From Pristionchus mayeri (lineage: Eukaryota; Nematoda; Chromadorea; Rhabditida; Neodiplogasteridae), in assembly GCA_036245805.1 (NCBI GenBank), contig BTRK01000004.1, positions 35,015,541 to 35,079,540 on the forward strand: a DNA stretch of 64,000 nucleotides, given 5' to 3'. The notes under the pieces are model-generated. The model worked only from the letters and a program-made list of their open reading frames with translations, ran no database searches and was not told the DNA's origin. Position numbers and translations under genes: made by a program. Of the stretch, positions 23,501 to 34,497 are shown piece after piece (position 1 is the stretch's first letter; each line of letters opens with the position of its first letter).

Positions 23501-24444
23501 CTAACTCCTGTAGAGGGGGGAGAGGTGGGTGAGCGGAGGAGAGGTAGAGAAGAAGAGGGGGGGAGGAAGGAGAGGGAGAGGGGGTGAGGGAGAAGTGACC
23601 GAGAGAGAGAAGGAGAAGGGAAGAGGAAGAGGAAGGAGAATGAATGTCCGATTTCAGAGGACCTCGAGGAGTTCCACCGTTCTTTCCTCGTGAAGGACGA
23701 CGAGTGCAAGGTTGAGGAGGAGAAGCTCTCCGAGAAGAAGAACTACCGTGTGGAGTCTGAGGAGTCTTCCTCCGAGGAGGAGTCCATCTTCGAGACCAAG
23801 TGGGACAAGAAGACCAAGTGGGACAAGAACACCAAGTGGGACAAGAACACCAAGTGGGACAAGAAGACCAAGAAGACCGAGAAGAAGTACGACGAGGAGG
23901 AGGACGTCATCGGTCAGTTGCTCCTTCTTCCTGCTTCCATCTCTCAATACTCTATCTCTAAAAAACTGATTCATGCCTCTTCAGAGCCCCTCGAGAAGAC
24001 CCGTGTCGTCGAGTACTCCAACAGAGTGTGCTTCTCCAAGACTCCCGTCCCCGAGTGCCCGCGCAAGTCCTACGAGAACGAGGAGAACATGAAGGAGATC
24101 AAGGTGAGTATCCCCTCTCTTCTTCCTCCCCTTCCTCCGCCCCCTCATCTCCTCATCCTCCTCCGCCTCTCCCCTCCCCCTCTTCCTCCCCTCCTCTTCT
24201 CGTTTTCTTCCCTTTCTCCACTTCTCCCCTCATCATCAACATCCACCTCCTCCCCCTTCTCCCCCTCCCCTCCACTACCCCTCATCCTTCCTCCTTGCAG
24301 GTCAAGTTCGCTTGCCTCTCCCGTTCCGACAGCGAGACTGCTCGTCTTCTTCGTGAGGCTCGTCGCGAGGTCCTCTCCATCGAGGATCTTCCCGAGTCCT
24401 TCGTCGAGACCTTCACCGTCCCCAGAGACTGCCTCGCTTATTGA
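17563..24444 (+). CDS. vit: vitellogenin (yolk lipoprotein), intact
   Basis: Eleven exons join in phase: 17563-17624, 17879-17966, 18031-18231, 18328-18459, 18518-18604, 18869-22051, 22206-22382, 22712-23423, 23658-23912, 23985-24103 and 24301-24444; 1719 residues. A signal peptide (MRLLLVAALVAAAFAA) is followed by the large lipid-transport (vitellogenin-N) region to about residue 760, the middle sheet region, and a von Willebrand D domain at ~1396-1545 with CGICGHFDGE. Residues ~1594-1620 are KWDK tandem repeats, and a Cys-containing tail ends the protein. RGKR at 779-782 is a furin-type site, as expected of two-chain (VIT-6-like) vitellogenins. Known role: secreted yolk lipid carrier made in the intestine and taken up by oocytes. 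Codons are strongly C-ending, as in very highly expressed genes. AATAAA lies at 24510. The product is slightly longer than usual for nematode vitellogenins (~1600 aa). Confidence 0.95.
18650..18745. repeat. small palindromic repeat in vitellogenin intron 5
   Basis: The pattern GAGCACTCTCCTCATTTCGT - GCTCTCTC - ACCGGT - GAGCGAGGGAGCGTGTGC - ATGAGGAGAG is a roughly 85-bp imperfect palindrome. Copies of the same design lie at 22076-22148 (intron 6 of the same gene) and about 22535-22630 (intron 7), and in intergenic DNA at about 17423, 30482, 36682 and 47978. It is probably a tiny MITE family. Confidence 0.65.
22076..22148. repeat. small palindromic repeat in vitellogenin intron 6
   Basis: CCTCCTCATTTCGTGTG - TTCTCTCGGG - GAGCGAGAGAGTGTGTGAAACGAGGAG: the same architecture as the copy in intron 5. 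Intron 6 is 154 bp long, so the repeat makes up about half of it. Confidence 0.65.
22535..22630. repeat. small palindromic repeat in vitellogenin intron 7
   Basis: CTCATATTCCACTCTCTCTC occurs twice in tandem, then CGACCGGTTTAGAGAGTGTAGGAACTGAAGAGAC completes the palindrome. Half of the left arm is duplicated. Same family as the copies in introns 5 and 6. Confidence 0.6.
23797..23878 (+). repeat. KWDK coding minisatellite
   Basis: Within exon 9 of the vitellogenin an 18-bp unit of the form ACCAAGTGGGACAAGAAC is repeated four times, coding T-K-W-D-K-N/K. The third and fourth copies are almost identical, so copy number may vary between individuals. It lies in a lysine/glutamate-rich segment just after the VWD domain. 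Confidence 0.9.
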
Positions 24445-25069
24445 ACAACTCACTAAGAGTCGTCAACCCCAAGAGTTGTCTGCCGATGTGCAAATTATTG
24501 TAATCCTGAATAAAGTGCTTAACGCGCTAATCAACTATCGTAAAGTTTACATTATTGTGGTGAAAGAAAGAGAGGAACGAGATGCGAGAGGGAAGAGAAG
24601 AGGGGAGAAGAGGGGAGGGATTGAACACTCACTCTAATTTGATTCACTCTGCTAGGAAAAGAGTTCTCCCGTGCTCTTGAATGGTTTTGAGTTCCTTTTC
24701 TTCATTTTCTTCTCTCACTCTGACTCGTTCTGCTTCTCCGTTATCTTGCAAATCACGTGCCTAATTCTATCAATAGCAAATTTGATTCACAGTTGTATAC
24801 ATCGACTCAGCAGATGATCAGTAATCAATCAGGCAACACATAATGTTGAAATATTGCCCTGGCGATAAAATTGTTTCTTCCATCTCAATTGTTCGATGAG
24901 CGCAGAGATTGCAACGAGGTTGGTTAGCGCACATTCGAGATTAGGTCTGACTTCGTGGAAATGGTATCTTCGTTCTGCGCCTATCTGACCGGTGAGATAA
25001 CGCGTGGAATGAAGTGACCATTCTCCAACCATCCTTCTTCCAAATTCTATCTCAGCAGCATACAGATCC

Positions 25070-25345
25070 TTTTCAGGAGCACCCCGCATTCCAACATTGA
25101 CCATTGAGATTCGATTACGAGTAGAGAAATTTCTTCAAGATTCAGTTGAAAACATGCAACGTAATCGTTGACAGGAAGTCACAACAGGGGACCGCATGAC
25201 GTGAATGTGGTTGGAATCGGACAAAGAGGTGAGTGAATCTCACTCATTCGATATTTCCAGGCCTTGGCACTCTCTCTGCAGTACACCAACCACAGTTTCT
25301 TCGTTCGAATCATCTACATTGTATGAACAATAAACATAGATATAT
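25070..25345 (+). pseudogene. weak vitellogenin-unit relic
   Basis: Contains ACCATTGAGATTCGATTACGAG and a downstream AAAGAGGTGAGTGA splice-donor-like sequence, both shared with the better preserved unit at 27660-28020, where the frame reads PLRFDYED and resembles LPVRFRYEDG of exon 4 in the intact gene. Here the frame is broken. Confidence 0.4.
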
Positions 25346-25849
25346 CATTGCTTTATATTGAAACTTTATAATGGAGAGAAATCGATAAAGAATATTTTGA
25401 CAGTCTCATCGGTAGTGATATTTGGGTCTGTGCGTCATTTGAACGAAAACAAAAGAAAACGAGATTCGAAAAAAGAGAGATAATGAAGAAAAGGAAAGGA
25501 GAAATGATTAATCGAACACTCATTCTCCTTCGATTTCAGAATGTTCGACAACGTCTCTAAAATCAGTACTTCCATCGCTATTCTTTGCACGAATCGTCTT
25601 TATATCATGTTTGTCTTCGACATTCTTCATTCTCCGTTCTTTAAACCTTTTTAAATATCTCTGTTTTCAATTGAATTTATCGTTGCAGCTGCATACATCA
25701 ACTCAACAGGGCAGAAGTATGATCGCTCTTCAATACCTATCGAAAATCTTCCCAGATTTATCGCCCACTACTTCCCGTCAGCATTATTATACGAGAGTTC
25801 TGCTAGTTATTCCCTAGAATGGGATTCAAAAGATCGGTTAGTGTATCTA

Positions 25850-26190
25850 TATCAATATTCCCAGTACTCTTTTTACAGGACCTCTGGGACCTCGTTCAGA
25901 GGATTTTCAGTATGCTTGAGCAATCCGTCAAATGAAGTACGAGTAACAACTTGTCACAAGGATTCGGACATTGAATTTGAGTCAGTCGATACAGGCCTCG
26001 CAATCAAAGAAGATAAAATATTCCTCAGAAATCCGTCATTCAATTAGGTGATATTTCATCCGTTAAATTTATTTTTTATTCGATTTTTTTCAGGAATGGC
26101 CTGGCACCTCCCTTACATCATACCACCATCAAGTTGTATATTCGCAATATTTTCATTGTATTGACAATCGGATAAAATAATTCATGATAT
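25850..26190 (+). pseudogene. unrecognised relic exon in array unit
   Basis: An open stretch ends ...IKEDKIFLRNPSFN. A related SKEDKICLRNPSYNE is found at about 26865-26918, followed by a donor-like GAGGTGAGC. The two relics are copies of one exon of the repeated unit; I cannot match it firmly to an exon of the intact vitellogenin. Confidence 0.35.
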
Positions 26191-26849
26191 AGCTCAAAAC
26201 ACATTCAATGAAAGATGGAACAGTATCTAGTCTTTTATCAAAGTTTCCTCACATGCCAGTACGGATGATGTGGATCAGTGAGACCAGTGTAAGAACGCAA
26301 AAAAGAGGAAAGAGAGGGGCGAAAGGAGAAGGGAAATGAGTGAGTGAACACTCATCCTCTATCGATTGCTGCACGTTTTATTTGCGTTTCATCCAATTTA
26401 TCTCAAGTTTTCAACCTTTTGCTTCCAAGCTCAAATTCCTCAAATTAATATAGTTTCCATTTAAAAATTACAGCTGCATGCACCAGTTCAACTGATCAGC
26501 AAAGGAACAACCAGACAAAACAGAATCTACGAATTTCGTCAGTTTATTTGGGTTAGAAGACAATTATCCCATCTTCCAAGAATTAACGATTAAAGAAGTC
26601 ACTCAGAAGCGATGCTTTTATTCGATAACTAACTGATCCTTTTCATTTCAGGCGTTGAAACCTCTACTCAAAATCTCCCAAAAAGAAGATGATCCCAATC
26701 AAGTACAAGGGAAATGAATAAGGGATGGGTTAGTGCAGTTTAACTAAAAAATTTAAGCAACCTTTTTACAACTTGTGATCAGGTTCATGAAACACTCAGA
26801 ATGCTTCAGCAATACTCAAAGAGAGCCGTATCCGCGATTTAGTTTTCAA

Positions 26850-27200
26850 TCCTTTGATTTTGGTCTCGGAATCTAAAGAAGACAAAATATGTCTCAGGAA
26901 TCCGTCCTATAACGAGGTGAGCTGAGCGACTACTAAGAACAAGCAGTACGGAATCTGCGGATGCTTCGAATGAGAGAAGAAGAACGAGTTCAGAAGAGCA
27001 ACAAAGAAGAAGAATACCTTCCTCACCCGTTCTATCTTTACAGATAGAGAAGACCCGTGTGATCGAGTATGCTAACCGCGTGTGCTTCGAGAACGACTGC
27101 TCGTCTTCTTCGCGAGTCTCGTCGTGAGATTCTCTCCATCGAGGATCTCCCGAGTCCTTCGTCGAGACCATGACCGTCCCCACAGTTATTGTGAAGATGC
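26850..27200 (+). pseudogene. vitellogenin 3'-end relic (VWD and C-terminus)
   Basis: YKNKQYGICGCFE-EKKNEFRRA at about 26935-27003 matches YKNKQCGICGHFDGEKKNEFRRA of the intact VWD domain, with one conserved Cys lost. Then come EKTRVIEYANRVCF and TARLLRESRREILSIEDLPESFVETMTVP equivalents, corresponding to exons 10-11 but frameshifted and with the part between deleted. This shows that at least one downstream unit once held a complete vitellogenin 3' end. Confidence 0.8.
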
Positions 27201-27659
27201 TAATATGGGAATATAAACAATCATGAAAGAATCTGCTCTTCCCGCTTCGTCGTTATTATCAGTCACATGTGCTCTATTATGTAGAATCATATTGTAGATT
27301 GTTGCACTGACAGTCTAATGTGATGCTAAATGTTGCACTCTGTTGCAGAAGGAGGAAGAGCGGTCAAAGAAGGAGTGGGAGAGGCGAGAGGGAGAAGGGC
27401 AGAGGGAACGAACACGCGCTCTCATTGATTCTCCCGTTGGGACAAGAGTTCTCCCGTTTCATCTATTTTCTTCTTATATGTTTCTCTCGTTCTGATAGCC
27501 CTCCGTCTAAGTTCTCCTATACTCACCGAGCCATATCCCACTAATACAATAGATTAATTCAGTTGCATACATCATCTCAATTCACCAACAGAAAGATCAG
27601 CCATGCGGAACTTAAACCATCCACTTTGAACTTTTATCAGTACGACTAAACACGCTGCA

Positions 27660-28025
27660 GTTCGATATCAAGGAGGTTGGATGCTGCACCATCAGCATTT
27701 CCTTCCAGCAGTAGATACAGCCTACCTTCAATTCCCGTTCAGGAATACATCACATTCCAACAGGGACCATTGAGATTCGATTACGAGGATAGGAACTTCT
27801 TCAAGATTCAGTTGAAGATTTATTCCGAGATAGTGGCCATGAAAATATCAAATGAGGAAATCGTATCATGCACGCCACGAGCATCGGACAAAGAGGTGAG
27901 TGGATCGTCTCATTTCTATCTCATTGATTCAATCCTTCCAGGGCTATCCTGGCACAGTCTACGGGTCAAACCAACATCCATTTTGGGGCTGTTCTTCCAA
28001 ATTCAGCTGGAGAAATGAGATTATC
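27660..28025 (+). pseudogene. vitellogenin exon-4-like relic
   Basis: After TTCCCGTTCAG (identical in form to the acceptor before exon 4 of the intact gene), the frame reads EYITFQQGPLRFDYEDRNFF and on to RASDKE, then GTGAGT. LRFDYED aligns with VRFRYED of exon 4. It lacks an ATG and is bounded by acceptor and donor, so it is an exon relic. Confidence 0.5.
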
Positions 28026-28113
28026 TTGGCAATGACGATCACAGAAAATGGGCCACAGAAAAGGCATCGGCCAAAGAAGTGAGCGGACTATCTCTTATCG
28101 ACGATCGAGGTTA

Positions 28114-28309
28114 GTTGAACGGGCACTAGGTCGGATGATCACCGTCGGATGGAAACCTACTGGATGATAACCAAAAAAATTGAACCTTTCTGAAGAACTT
28201 TCACACTAGGTTCACGAAGTGTCAAAAGCGATTCTGTGAAAGTCCTACAGAAGGGTACATTTTTTGGTTATCATCCAGTAGGTTACCATCCTACCTAGTG
28301 CCGTTTAAC
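28114..28309. mobile_element. 196-bp palindromic MITE, TA-flanked
   Basis: Ends GTTGAACGGGCACTAGG and GTTAAACGGCACTAGG are inverted, flanked by TA. Inside, TCGGATGATNACCGTCGG and a CTTTCACAG...CTGTGAAAG inverted pair make almost the whole element a hairpin. A relative is at about 51880-52075 and an end fragment at 15850-15880. TA duplication and palindromic form suggest a Tc1/mariner-type MITE. Confidence 0.7.
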
Positions 28310-28399
28310 TAGCGACCTTCGGTCGCTACGTGACAGTTGGGTTGTGTGTTCAAGATAAAAGTTAAACGCGACTGGTGAGAGCCTGCTTAAAACGTTGTA

Positions 28400-28494
28400 A
28401 AAGGCTCGTGAGGCCTCGGGCGATCCGAAAAAGTTGGGATGGGGCTTCGCCCCATCCCAACTTTTTCGGATCGCCCTCGGCCTCACGAGCCTTT
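28400..28494. repeat. strong 45-bp-stem hairpin
   Basis: Two ~45-bp arms (AAAGGCTCGTGAGG ... GTTGGGATGGGG) pair with only two mismatches around a CTTCG turn. The hairpin lies between direct copies of CGCGACTGGTGAGAGCCTGC (about 28366 and 28613), which are 247 bp apart. Possibly a small fold-back insertion within a larger repeat. Confidence 0.75.
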
Positions 28495-28689
28495 CACAAC
28501 GCTCACGCTGCGGGGGGTGAGAGCAGGTTGGGAATAATTTTTGCTTAAACACCGCATGGAATGTCAGTGGACCACGTTTAGTACCAGTTTTATGCATGAA
28601 AATATAATTGTACGCGACTGGTGAGAGCCTGCTTAAAACACCACTGAGTCCAGGGGAGTTAGAATTAGAGGCCACGGGAGTTAGAATGG

Positions 28690-29530
28690 TGGTCCAGGTC
28701 CGGGGTTTGGGCGACCATTTTGAAGCGATTTATGGCCAAAAAACTATTATTGCATCATGTTGCATAATGATGATGTAGTACTAAATTTGGAAAGAGCTCA
28801 CTCTGGGGTGTCCAATGGTCAAGGTCCGAGATCTGGGCGATGACTTTGAAGCGAGGTATGGGCGAAAAAACGATTATTGCGTCATATTGCATAATGATGA
28901 CGTAATATCAAATTTTGAAAGAGCTCACTCTTGGGAGTCGAATGGTCAAGGTCCGGGCTCTGGGTGACCACTTTTAAGCGATTTATGGCCAAAAAACTAT
29001 TATTGCATCATGTTGCATAATGATGATGTAATACCAAATTTGGAAAGAGCTCACCCTGGGGTGTCCAATGGTCAAGGTCCGAGATCTGGGCGATGACTTT
29101 GAAGCGAGGTATGGGCGAAAAAACTATTATTGCGTCATATTGCATAATGATGATGTAATACCAAATTTTGAAAGACCTCACTTTGGGGTGTCTAATGGTC
29201 AAGGTCCGAGATCTGGGCGATGACTTTGAAGCGAGATATGAGCGAAAAACGATTATTGCATCACATTGCATAATGATGATGTAATACCAAATTTGGAAAG
29301 AGCTCGCTTTGGGGAGTCGGTTGGTCAAGGTCCGGGGTCTGGGGGATGAGTTTGAAGCGAATTACAGCCGAAAAACGAAAATTACGTCTTATTGCGAAAT
29401 ATCGATTGCGTCATATTGCATAGTGATGATGTAAGATATGGAAAAGGTAGCGGTGGGCAAGGCGGTCACAATGGTACCTGTGCGGGGTCTGGGCGATGTC
29501 TTTGAGCTGAGTTATTCACGAAAAACGAGC
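28690..29530. repeat. ~126-bp tandem repeat (satellite-like), 6-7 copies
   Basis: GGTCAAGGTCCG recurs at about 28817, 28944, 29070, 29197 and 29323 (spacing 126-127 bp), with one diverged copy before and one after. Each unit has TTGAAGCGA-TATGG, GAAAAACTATTATTGC and GCATAATGATGATGTAATACC. The array ends in a CACACACAGACCCACAGACAGACAGACG simple-sequence tail. The 106-aa minus-strand open frame inside is a product of the repeat. Confidence 0.9.
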
Positions 29531-30189
29531 GTGACAGACAAATACACACACAGACCCACAGACAGACAGACGTTTTGTCTTTTTTCTACATAGTAACCCC
29601 TCGTTATATCTCATTCCTTGTATCCTCCCAGGATTCAACAGGCACTCTCCACGCATGATGCCGGCAACTTCTTGTGTTTCCGAATTGCTTTCATTGTATC
29701 GACTTCCTGATAAAGTTCTTCACAACTGAGTTTAAACACACGAGAAAAGATGGGACAGTGTTTAGAGTTTCTTCAAAATTTCCTCAGTGATTTGAACCAC
29801 GCCTAGTGTACGAATTCAAAAAAGACGAAAAGAGCGTTCAAAAAAGGGAATGGAGGAGAAGAGAAGAGAGCGACGGGAACACACTCTCCATCGATTCCCT
29901 CTTTCGAAAAGGTTTCTCTCATTTGCTCGCAGTGCTTAAACATTTTTTTAATCTTGTAGCTTAGATGGAAAGTTTGTCTCTACACCTCCACCCTTCCTAT
30001 GTATGTTGTTCTCCTTTGGGGGTTTGGTTCATTTGCAATGATTCATTCCAGTTGAATACACCAACCCGACTAACCATATTATCTGCAAGACAGAATCAGA
30101 ACCTGGCTAGGATCTTCGTCCAATAACATCTAACACATCAACTTTCTACATGTATATCTCATTCCAAGTCACTGTATTGCAAAACACTG

Positions 30190-30690
30190 GTAGAACATAA
30201 AAGATTTCAGGTCAACATGTTCAAGAATTTCAACGTCGATTCAACGAGAAAGAAGCAGTCTATGTAGCGAAAATGAGGTACTCTCACTCTCCCACTCGCA
30301 CTCTAATCAGATCGTTTTCAGACTACCATCGAGGGAGAGTTCTTATGGAAATGTTCGAGATTCAAAGTTGTGACAAAGTTCTATCAATTAGATTGGTGCA
30401 TCCATCGCAGTCCAACGGCTTCAAAAAGCGTTCGATCTTCTGGTACGCACTTTTTGCTTGAGTTCTCGATTAATGTCGCCATCTATTCATTTCCCACACT
30501 CTCTCGACCGATCGACTGGCGAGAGAGTGTGCAAAATGAAGAGATCGTTGTGTCGTTTGTCGTAATCTGCTACTCTCACAGTCTTCGCATCTGGAAATGA
30601 GAAAATCTTTCAGATCGCGAGAATGCCCACAGCTAAGGACAAGAAGGAGTCGTTACTGCACACGATGGACTGATATATTACATGGAGATG
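30190..30690 (+). pseudogene. vitellogenin relic (exons 5 and 6 pieces)
   Basis: TTTCAGGTCAACATGTTCAAGAA resembles the acceptor and start of exon 5. Further on, AGAATGCCCACAGCTAAGGACAAGAAGGAGTCGTTACTG matches the RIAAPKSEKKESLL segment of exon 6 and ends in a stop. A small palindrome of the GAGAGAGTGTG family (about 30482-30547) separates the two pieces, just where the intact gene carries such a palindrome in intron 5. Confidence 0.6.
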
Positions 30691-32138
30691 GACCATAAAT
30701 AGTCAGGGAAAGCTTGTCCAATCCTCTCCATTCATTATATAGGCGATTGTAGGCTCGTTTATATTTTGGTTTCAATTTTATTAATATTTTAAATAAATTA
30801 TTATAATAGGAATAATCTACTGTCCATCAGTCGTTGTGCATCTTTGATCAGAAAAAAATGCGAACAGATTCGATGCGAACGATGAAAAAACAATCATATA
30901 CGGGGATATCTGCATACATATTTTTGGAGAATTGTTGAAATACAATTGTGTAAATGAGAATTCGTTTTCAATGATGGTTTCAGCGCAGTCTTCCCGGTTG
31001 TGATGATTCAGTGCACTTTGTGTACGAAGGCAAAAAATGAAGGCGATAGCGTTCAAAAAAGAGGGGAAGGGAGGAGAAGAGAAGTGAGCGAGTTACTCAC
31101 CCATCGATTTTATCGCGGGAGAAGCTTTTCCTCTTCAGCTTATGCTTAAAGGAGGATGAAAGCGAAAGCTGGAAATTTGAACGTATTTCATCCTACCACG
31201 AAATGCCCCGGCTGTCAATGTGCTAAAAACAGGCCATGCTAAAAACAGTGAAAGTAACACCAATTACCGGTCCCCGACGCGGCTCTTGGCTACGGAGCGT
31301 CTCTCTTTTTTTTTCTTATTTTTTGCGTTTGCTCGCTTTGATTGTGTTGCGTTGTTGCTAAACGCATATCTGTACTCTAGTTCATCCTGTTATTTCAAAA
31401 TCAATATTACTTTAATCGATCGATTGTGTGATCTCTTCCCATCCACCCCTTTCACGCGCGCATTCCTTTCAGTTGGATTCATGAGTTCTATCTTCTTCTT
31501 TGGGGCGATTATCTGTGATTCTACTCATTCCACGTCAATAATATTTAAATTGCTTCTGTTTCAACTAACTTTTGACCCGATTGCCACAATTTCTCCCTAA
31601 ATGCGTCGTCTTAATTACTTCTTCTTTTTCGTCGTTGGCCCATCTATTATTTACATGTTTTGCTTTCAACCTTGCTTAATTGCTCATTTTTTTCTTTATT
31701 TTCTACCGTTTAATTAATTGTTCATTGAAGCCAGGTCAGCGGTCATCACCGATGATAAAAAATGGGCATGGACGGTGCTGCCTTCGCTTCTCCCAGACCT
31801 GTCAGTTAGTTTGGCTGCTTCCCACTTTGCTGTATCGATTAATTTCATTCTTGTATTTTAGAACTACGTCCAACGTCGTCCGGCCAAGATCATGGCCCTT
31901 CCGATGGTGAAAGGCCATCGCGAAAAAGGTTCGTTTCTCTTTCTTCGGCCTATATTTAAATATTACTCGTGTTTTATTTGTGAATGATTACCTTTTCAAT
32001 TCATTTATCGTAAAATAAGTTAAGGATATTCAAATAACAATTTAGATAGAAATATTAAAAATATACGAACATATTACGCTAGAAAATTAATCAAAGCAAT
32101 AAATATCAGTCCGTAGCAATGATAAACTTTTTTTATTA

Positions 32139-32321
32139 CTACTCCTCATCAGTCATATATCCTAGGGCCTCGTCTGCCATCGAATTGAGGAGAGGGAGAT
32201 GAGGAAGAGGAGGGGGGAGGAGGGCGTCGTCCTCGCCCTCGTCGTCGTTCTCGGGCGCCTCCTCCTCCAAGTTGCTGTCGACTCCATGAGGACGAAGAGG
32301 ACGGGTGAGTGTCTCCCACAA
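32139..32321 (-). CDS. acidic C-terminal exon in TTAA element
   Basis: The frame reads WETLTRPLRPHGVDSNLEEE, an acidic stretch, a proline run, then NSMADEALGYMTDEE and a stop. The composition looks like a genuine acidic tail. It should follow the Cys-rich segment at 32641-32366, but the visible splice donor there leaves a phase that does not fit, so either the splice is elsewhere or the gene is broken. Product and function unknown. Confidence 0.4.
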   Translation of the reverse strand: MWETLTRPLRPHGVDSNLEEEAPENDDEGEDDALLPPPLPHLPLLNSMADEALGYMTDEE

Positions 32322-32365
32322 CTTCTTAATTAAAAATGGTTCGTAAATTGATTACCTCTCCTTGT

Positions 32366-32641
32366 TTACCTTTTGTTCGGCGAGAGCAATTTTTCTTTTC
32401 TTCTCCGTAGTCTCGTAGCATCACATCTGTTGCACTCCCTCGTGCATGATGCCGCGAGTCCTACCATGTGGAAGGATAGATGACATTGTTCCTGTTCGCA
32501 CTTGGGACACTCTAGGAGGAGGGAGGTCAATGACTCCTTCGACACTATCATGTAGTTCGATAGAGGGACACTTTCGATGCGGGGAGTGGCAGGGGTAGGA
32601 GGAGTCCATTCGGAGCTTTCGTTCATATCTCGAGCCTTCAA
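32366..32641 (-). CDS. Cys-rich (zinc-ribbon-like) segment in TTAA element
   Basis: After an AG acceptor the frame reads ...NYMIVSKESLTSLLLECPKC... then ...ASCTRECNRC. The pattern of a short helix, CPKC, a ~20-residue strand region and CNRC is that of a zinc-binding module often seen in THAP/Kolobok-type proteins ('I-V--E-L--L---C--C ... C--C'). It links in phase to the upstream Pro/Ser-rich exon (about 32956-32733). It is probably the middle of the THAP protein. Confidence 0.45.
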   Translation of the reverse strand: MKARDMNESSEWTPPTPATPRIESVPLSNYMIVSKESLTSLLLECPKCEQEQCHLSFHMVGLAASCTRECNRCDATRLRRRKEKLLSPNKR

Positions 32642-32732
32642 GTAGTTATCAAAAATACCTCATTTTTTAAATAATCTAATTTGAGTTAGTTTAGTGCGAG
32701 ATGGAATGCAGTAATGATAATTAATGAATACC

Positions 32733-33253
32733 TGTTCAGGTCGGCAACAGCAGACGCAGCAGAGAAGAGGAGATCGAGTTAGGAGTGGAGGAGGACGGAC
32801 GTAAGACGGAAGAGAGGATTGAAGAGGACGAGGGCGAGGAAAGACGAAGGAAGATGAAGAGGGGAAGGGCGAGAGAAGAGGGGAACAGGTAGGAGGGAGT
32901 ACGATAGATGGTTGGGATACTGTAGATGGAGCAGTCGTCTCCTAAAGGCCTCTGTTTCCGTTGTATGAGATAGATAAAAATATTTTCTCCCGTTTAATTG
33001 TGTATATTACTCACCACAAAGGAAGGGACAGCATCAGGTCGAAGTACGGTAGCAGTTGCCGAGTATGTGTAGTCAGAGGGGGAGAAGTGACTTGCACAGA
33101 GATAGGGACACTTGGATGCATTCACCACTGCCATGAGAGATCTTCTTCCTTCTGGGGTTGAACGGACAGCGTTTATCCACGTTGTCCGTTTCTTGCGTGC
33201 ATCTCTTTCTGGAATTTCCTCTGATGGCACACGACGCAAGCTCGTCGTTGCAT
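32733..33253 (-). pseudogene. THAP-domain protein, N-terminal part, frameshifted
   Basis: An acceptor-like CCCTATCAG abuts ATG at 33253; the frame starts MQRRACVVCH, giving the first Cys pair of a THAP zinc finger. One base later the frame must change to continue as PSEEIPERDARKKRTTWINA, then KCPYLCASHF (the C-x2-H pair) and DAVPSF (the AVPTF signature), ending at donor 33015. The spacing of about 44 residues between Cys pairs fits THAP. The second exon (about 32956-32733) is an open Pro/Ser-rich linker. THAP domains bind DNA in transposases and derived regulators. The one-base shift is a real mutation or a sequence error. Confidence 0.6.
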
Positions 33254-33380
33254 CTGATAGGGAGGATTACATTAGCAGACGATATAGTATCGACGATAGT
33301 TTGCACATGAATATTACATTTCAATTAGCAATACTAGCTTGTGGGTATACAAATACTTTATCATTTAGTCCATGACATAG

Positions 33381-34115
33381 CTATTCTTCATCGAATAGCG
33401 CAGATGGCTTGAAGCCGGTGTAATGTCCATCGGCACTTGGCCATTTCTTCCGGACGGCATCGATGACACAAGCGGGGAGTCGAACTCTCTGTCCTCGTCC
33501 GAGTGGTCCGAGAAGAGAGGCCACTATCACTCGATAGCACCCGTGTCTTCTCGCCCTCAATAGTAAGTTTCATTCTTTCTATCCATGGTATCTATTTGAT
33601 TGATATAGTGTATTCCGGATACAATAGCCTTTCAATAGAGTAAACGATTGTTGGAAAGGGGAACTCACTGATTCGCATCGATGGCCACATGTCCACTCGC
33701 ATAGCCGTAGAGGGCAACTGCAGCTTCCGTACCCTCAAGTGAGTGATTGAGATGAAAGTTATCAACAATAGGAAGTATAGTAACTAACCGCTTCTGTGAG
33801 CAGGTACTCCTTGAAGTATTGATCCTGCGTAATGCAGGCTTTCCTACCGTGGTCCTTCAGCTTATCCAGCAATCCCTCCTTGAAGAGATTTCCTTTCTTG
33901 AGAAGAGGGTAGAGAAACAGCGATTTGCAGCAGTAATCGTGCTTTTCCTCGAGATCTCTAGGGGGACAACGAGTGCAGGAACACTCCACAGTCTTCTCGA
34001 GGTCAACCCCATCTGCGAAGATCTTCTGCTCCCTCTCCTTGGCTGCTTTGATTCTAGCCAGAATCTTGACCGCTTGCTTGGGGTCGGGGAGAAAGGGATC
34101 GGGAAGTGATGTCAT
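33381..34115 (-). CDS. P2X7 intracellular-domain-like protein
   Basis: Three exons on the minus strand join in phase: 34115-33789, 33733-33669 and 33555-33381, giving 188 residues. Key blocks in order: ECSCTRCPP, a CC pair (HDYCCKS), ACITQDQYFKEYLL, YRVIVASLLGPLGRGQRVRL, PACVIDAVRKKWP and YTGFKPS. These reproduce the C-x-C-x2-C ... CC ... CIT ... L-Y ... AYR-x10-LG-G-R-x2-PsC ... IR-xFP order of the cytosolic domain of vertebrate P2X7 receptors, which binds zinc and guanine nucleotides. No transmembrane segments are encoded, so this is the free domain, not a channel. Such domains occur in many invertebrate proteins unrelated to channels. It lies inside the TTAA element upstream of the THAP gene on the same strand; a role in transposition is only a guess. 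Confidence 0.75.
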
Positions 34116-34497
34116 CTAGAGATCAATCAATCGATCAATTAGTGATACAATAATGTAACTTGTGTAATGAAAAAAAAACAATCAAGACAATGATAAAATC
34201 GTTTGAAAAGAGCTGTTTGTCCCATTCTTTGCGTACGTGCATCTTTCATCGATTGACTAGACACTTGTCTAAAGGGTCAGAATAGAGACTCAAACGAATG
34301 ATCTACAATCATGATTGTTCACCGGATTGAATTTGTACGGAAAATCGAATTCTTTAATCTCTTTATTGTACTGTTTTGTTGTATTGCATTGTAAAAATGA
34401 AAATGTTTGATAAAAGAAATGGAAATGAGTGTCACAATATGCTAAATAGGTTTCCCTCATTGCATTAATGCAGAAACCACCGCGGCAAAATGTTAGT

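Noticed and set aside
23690..24637. 315-aa + strand frame over vitellogenin exons 9-11
   Set aside because: It is exon 9 and exon 10 read through pyrimidine-rich introns; true acceptors and donors remove the Pro/Leu/Ser-rich parts.
29008..29328. 106-aa minus-strand frame with internal repeats
   Set aside because: Produced by the 126-bp satellite, whose unit is divisible by three; no gene features.
28690..29530. Regularly spaced repeat considered as a CRISPR array
   Set aside because: The whole 126-bp unit repeats, with no distinct repeat/spacer alternation, and the genome is animal.
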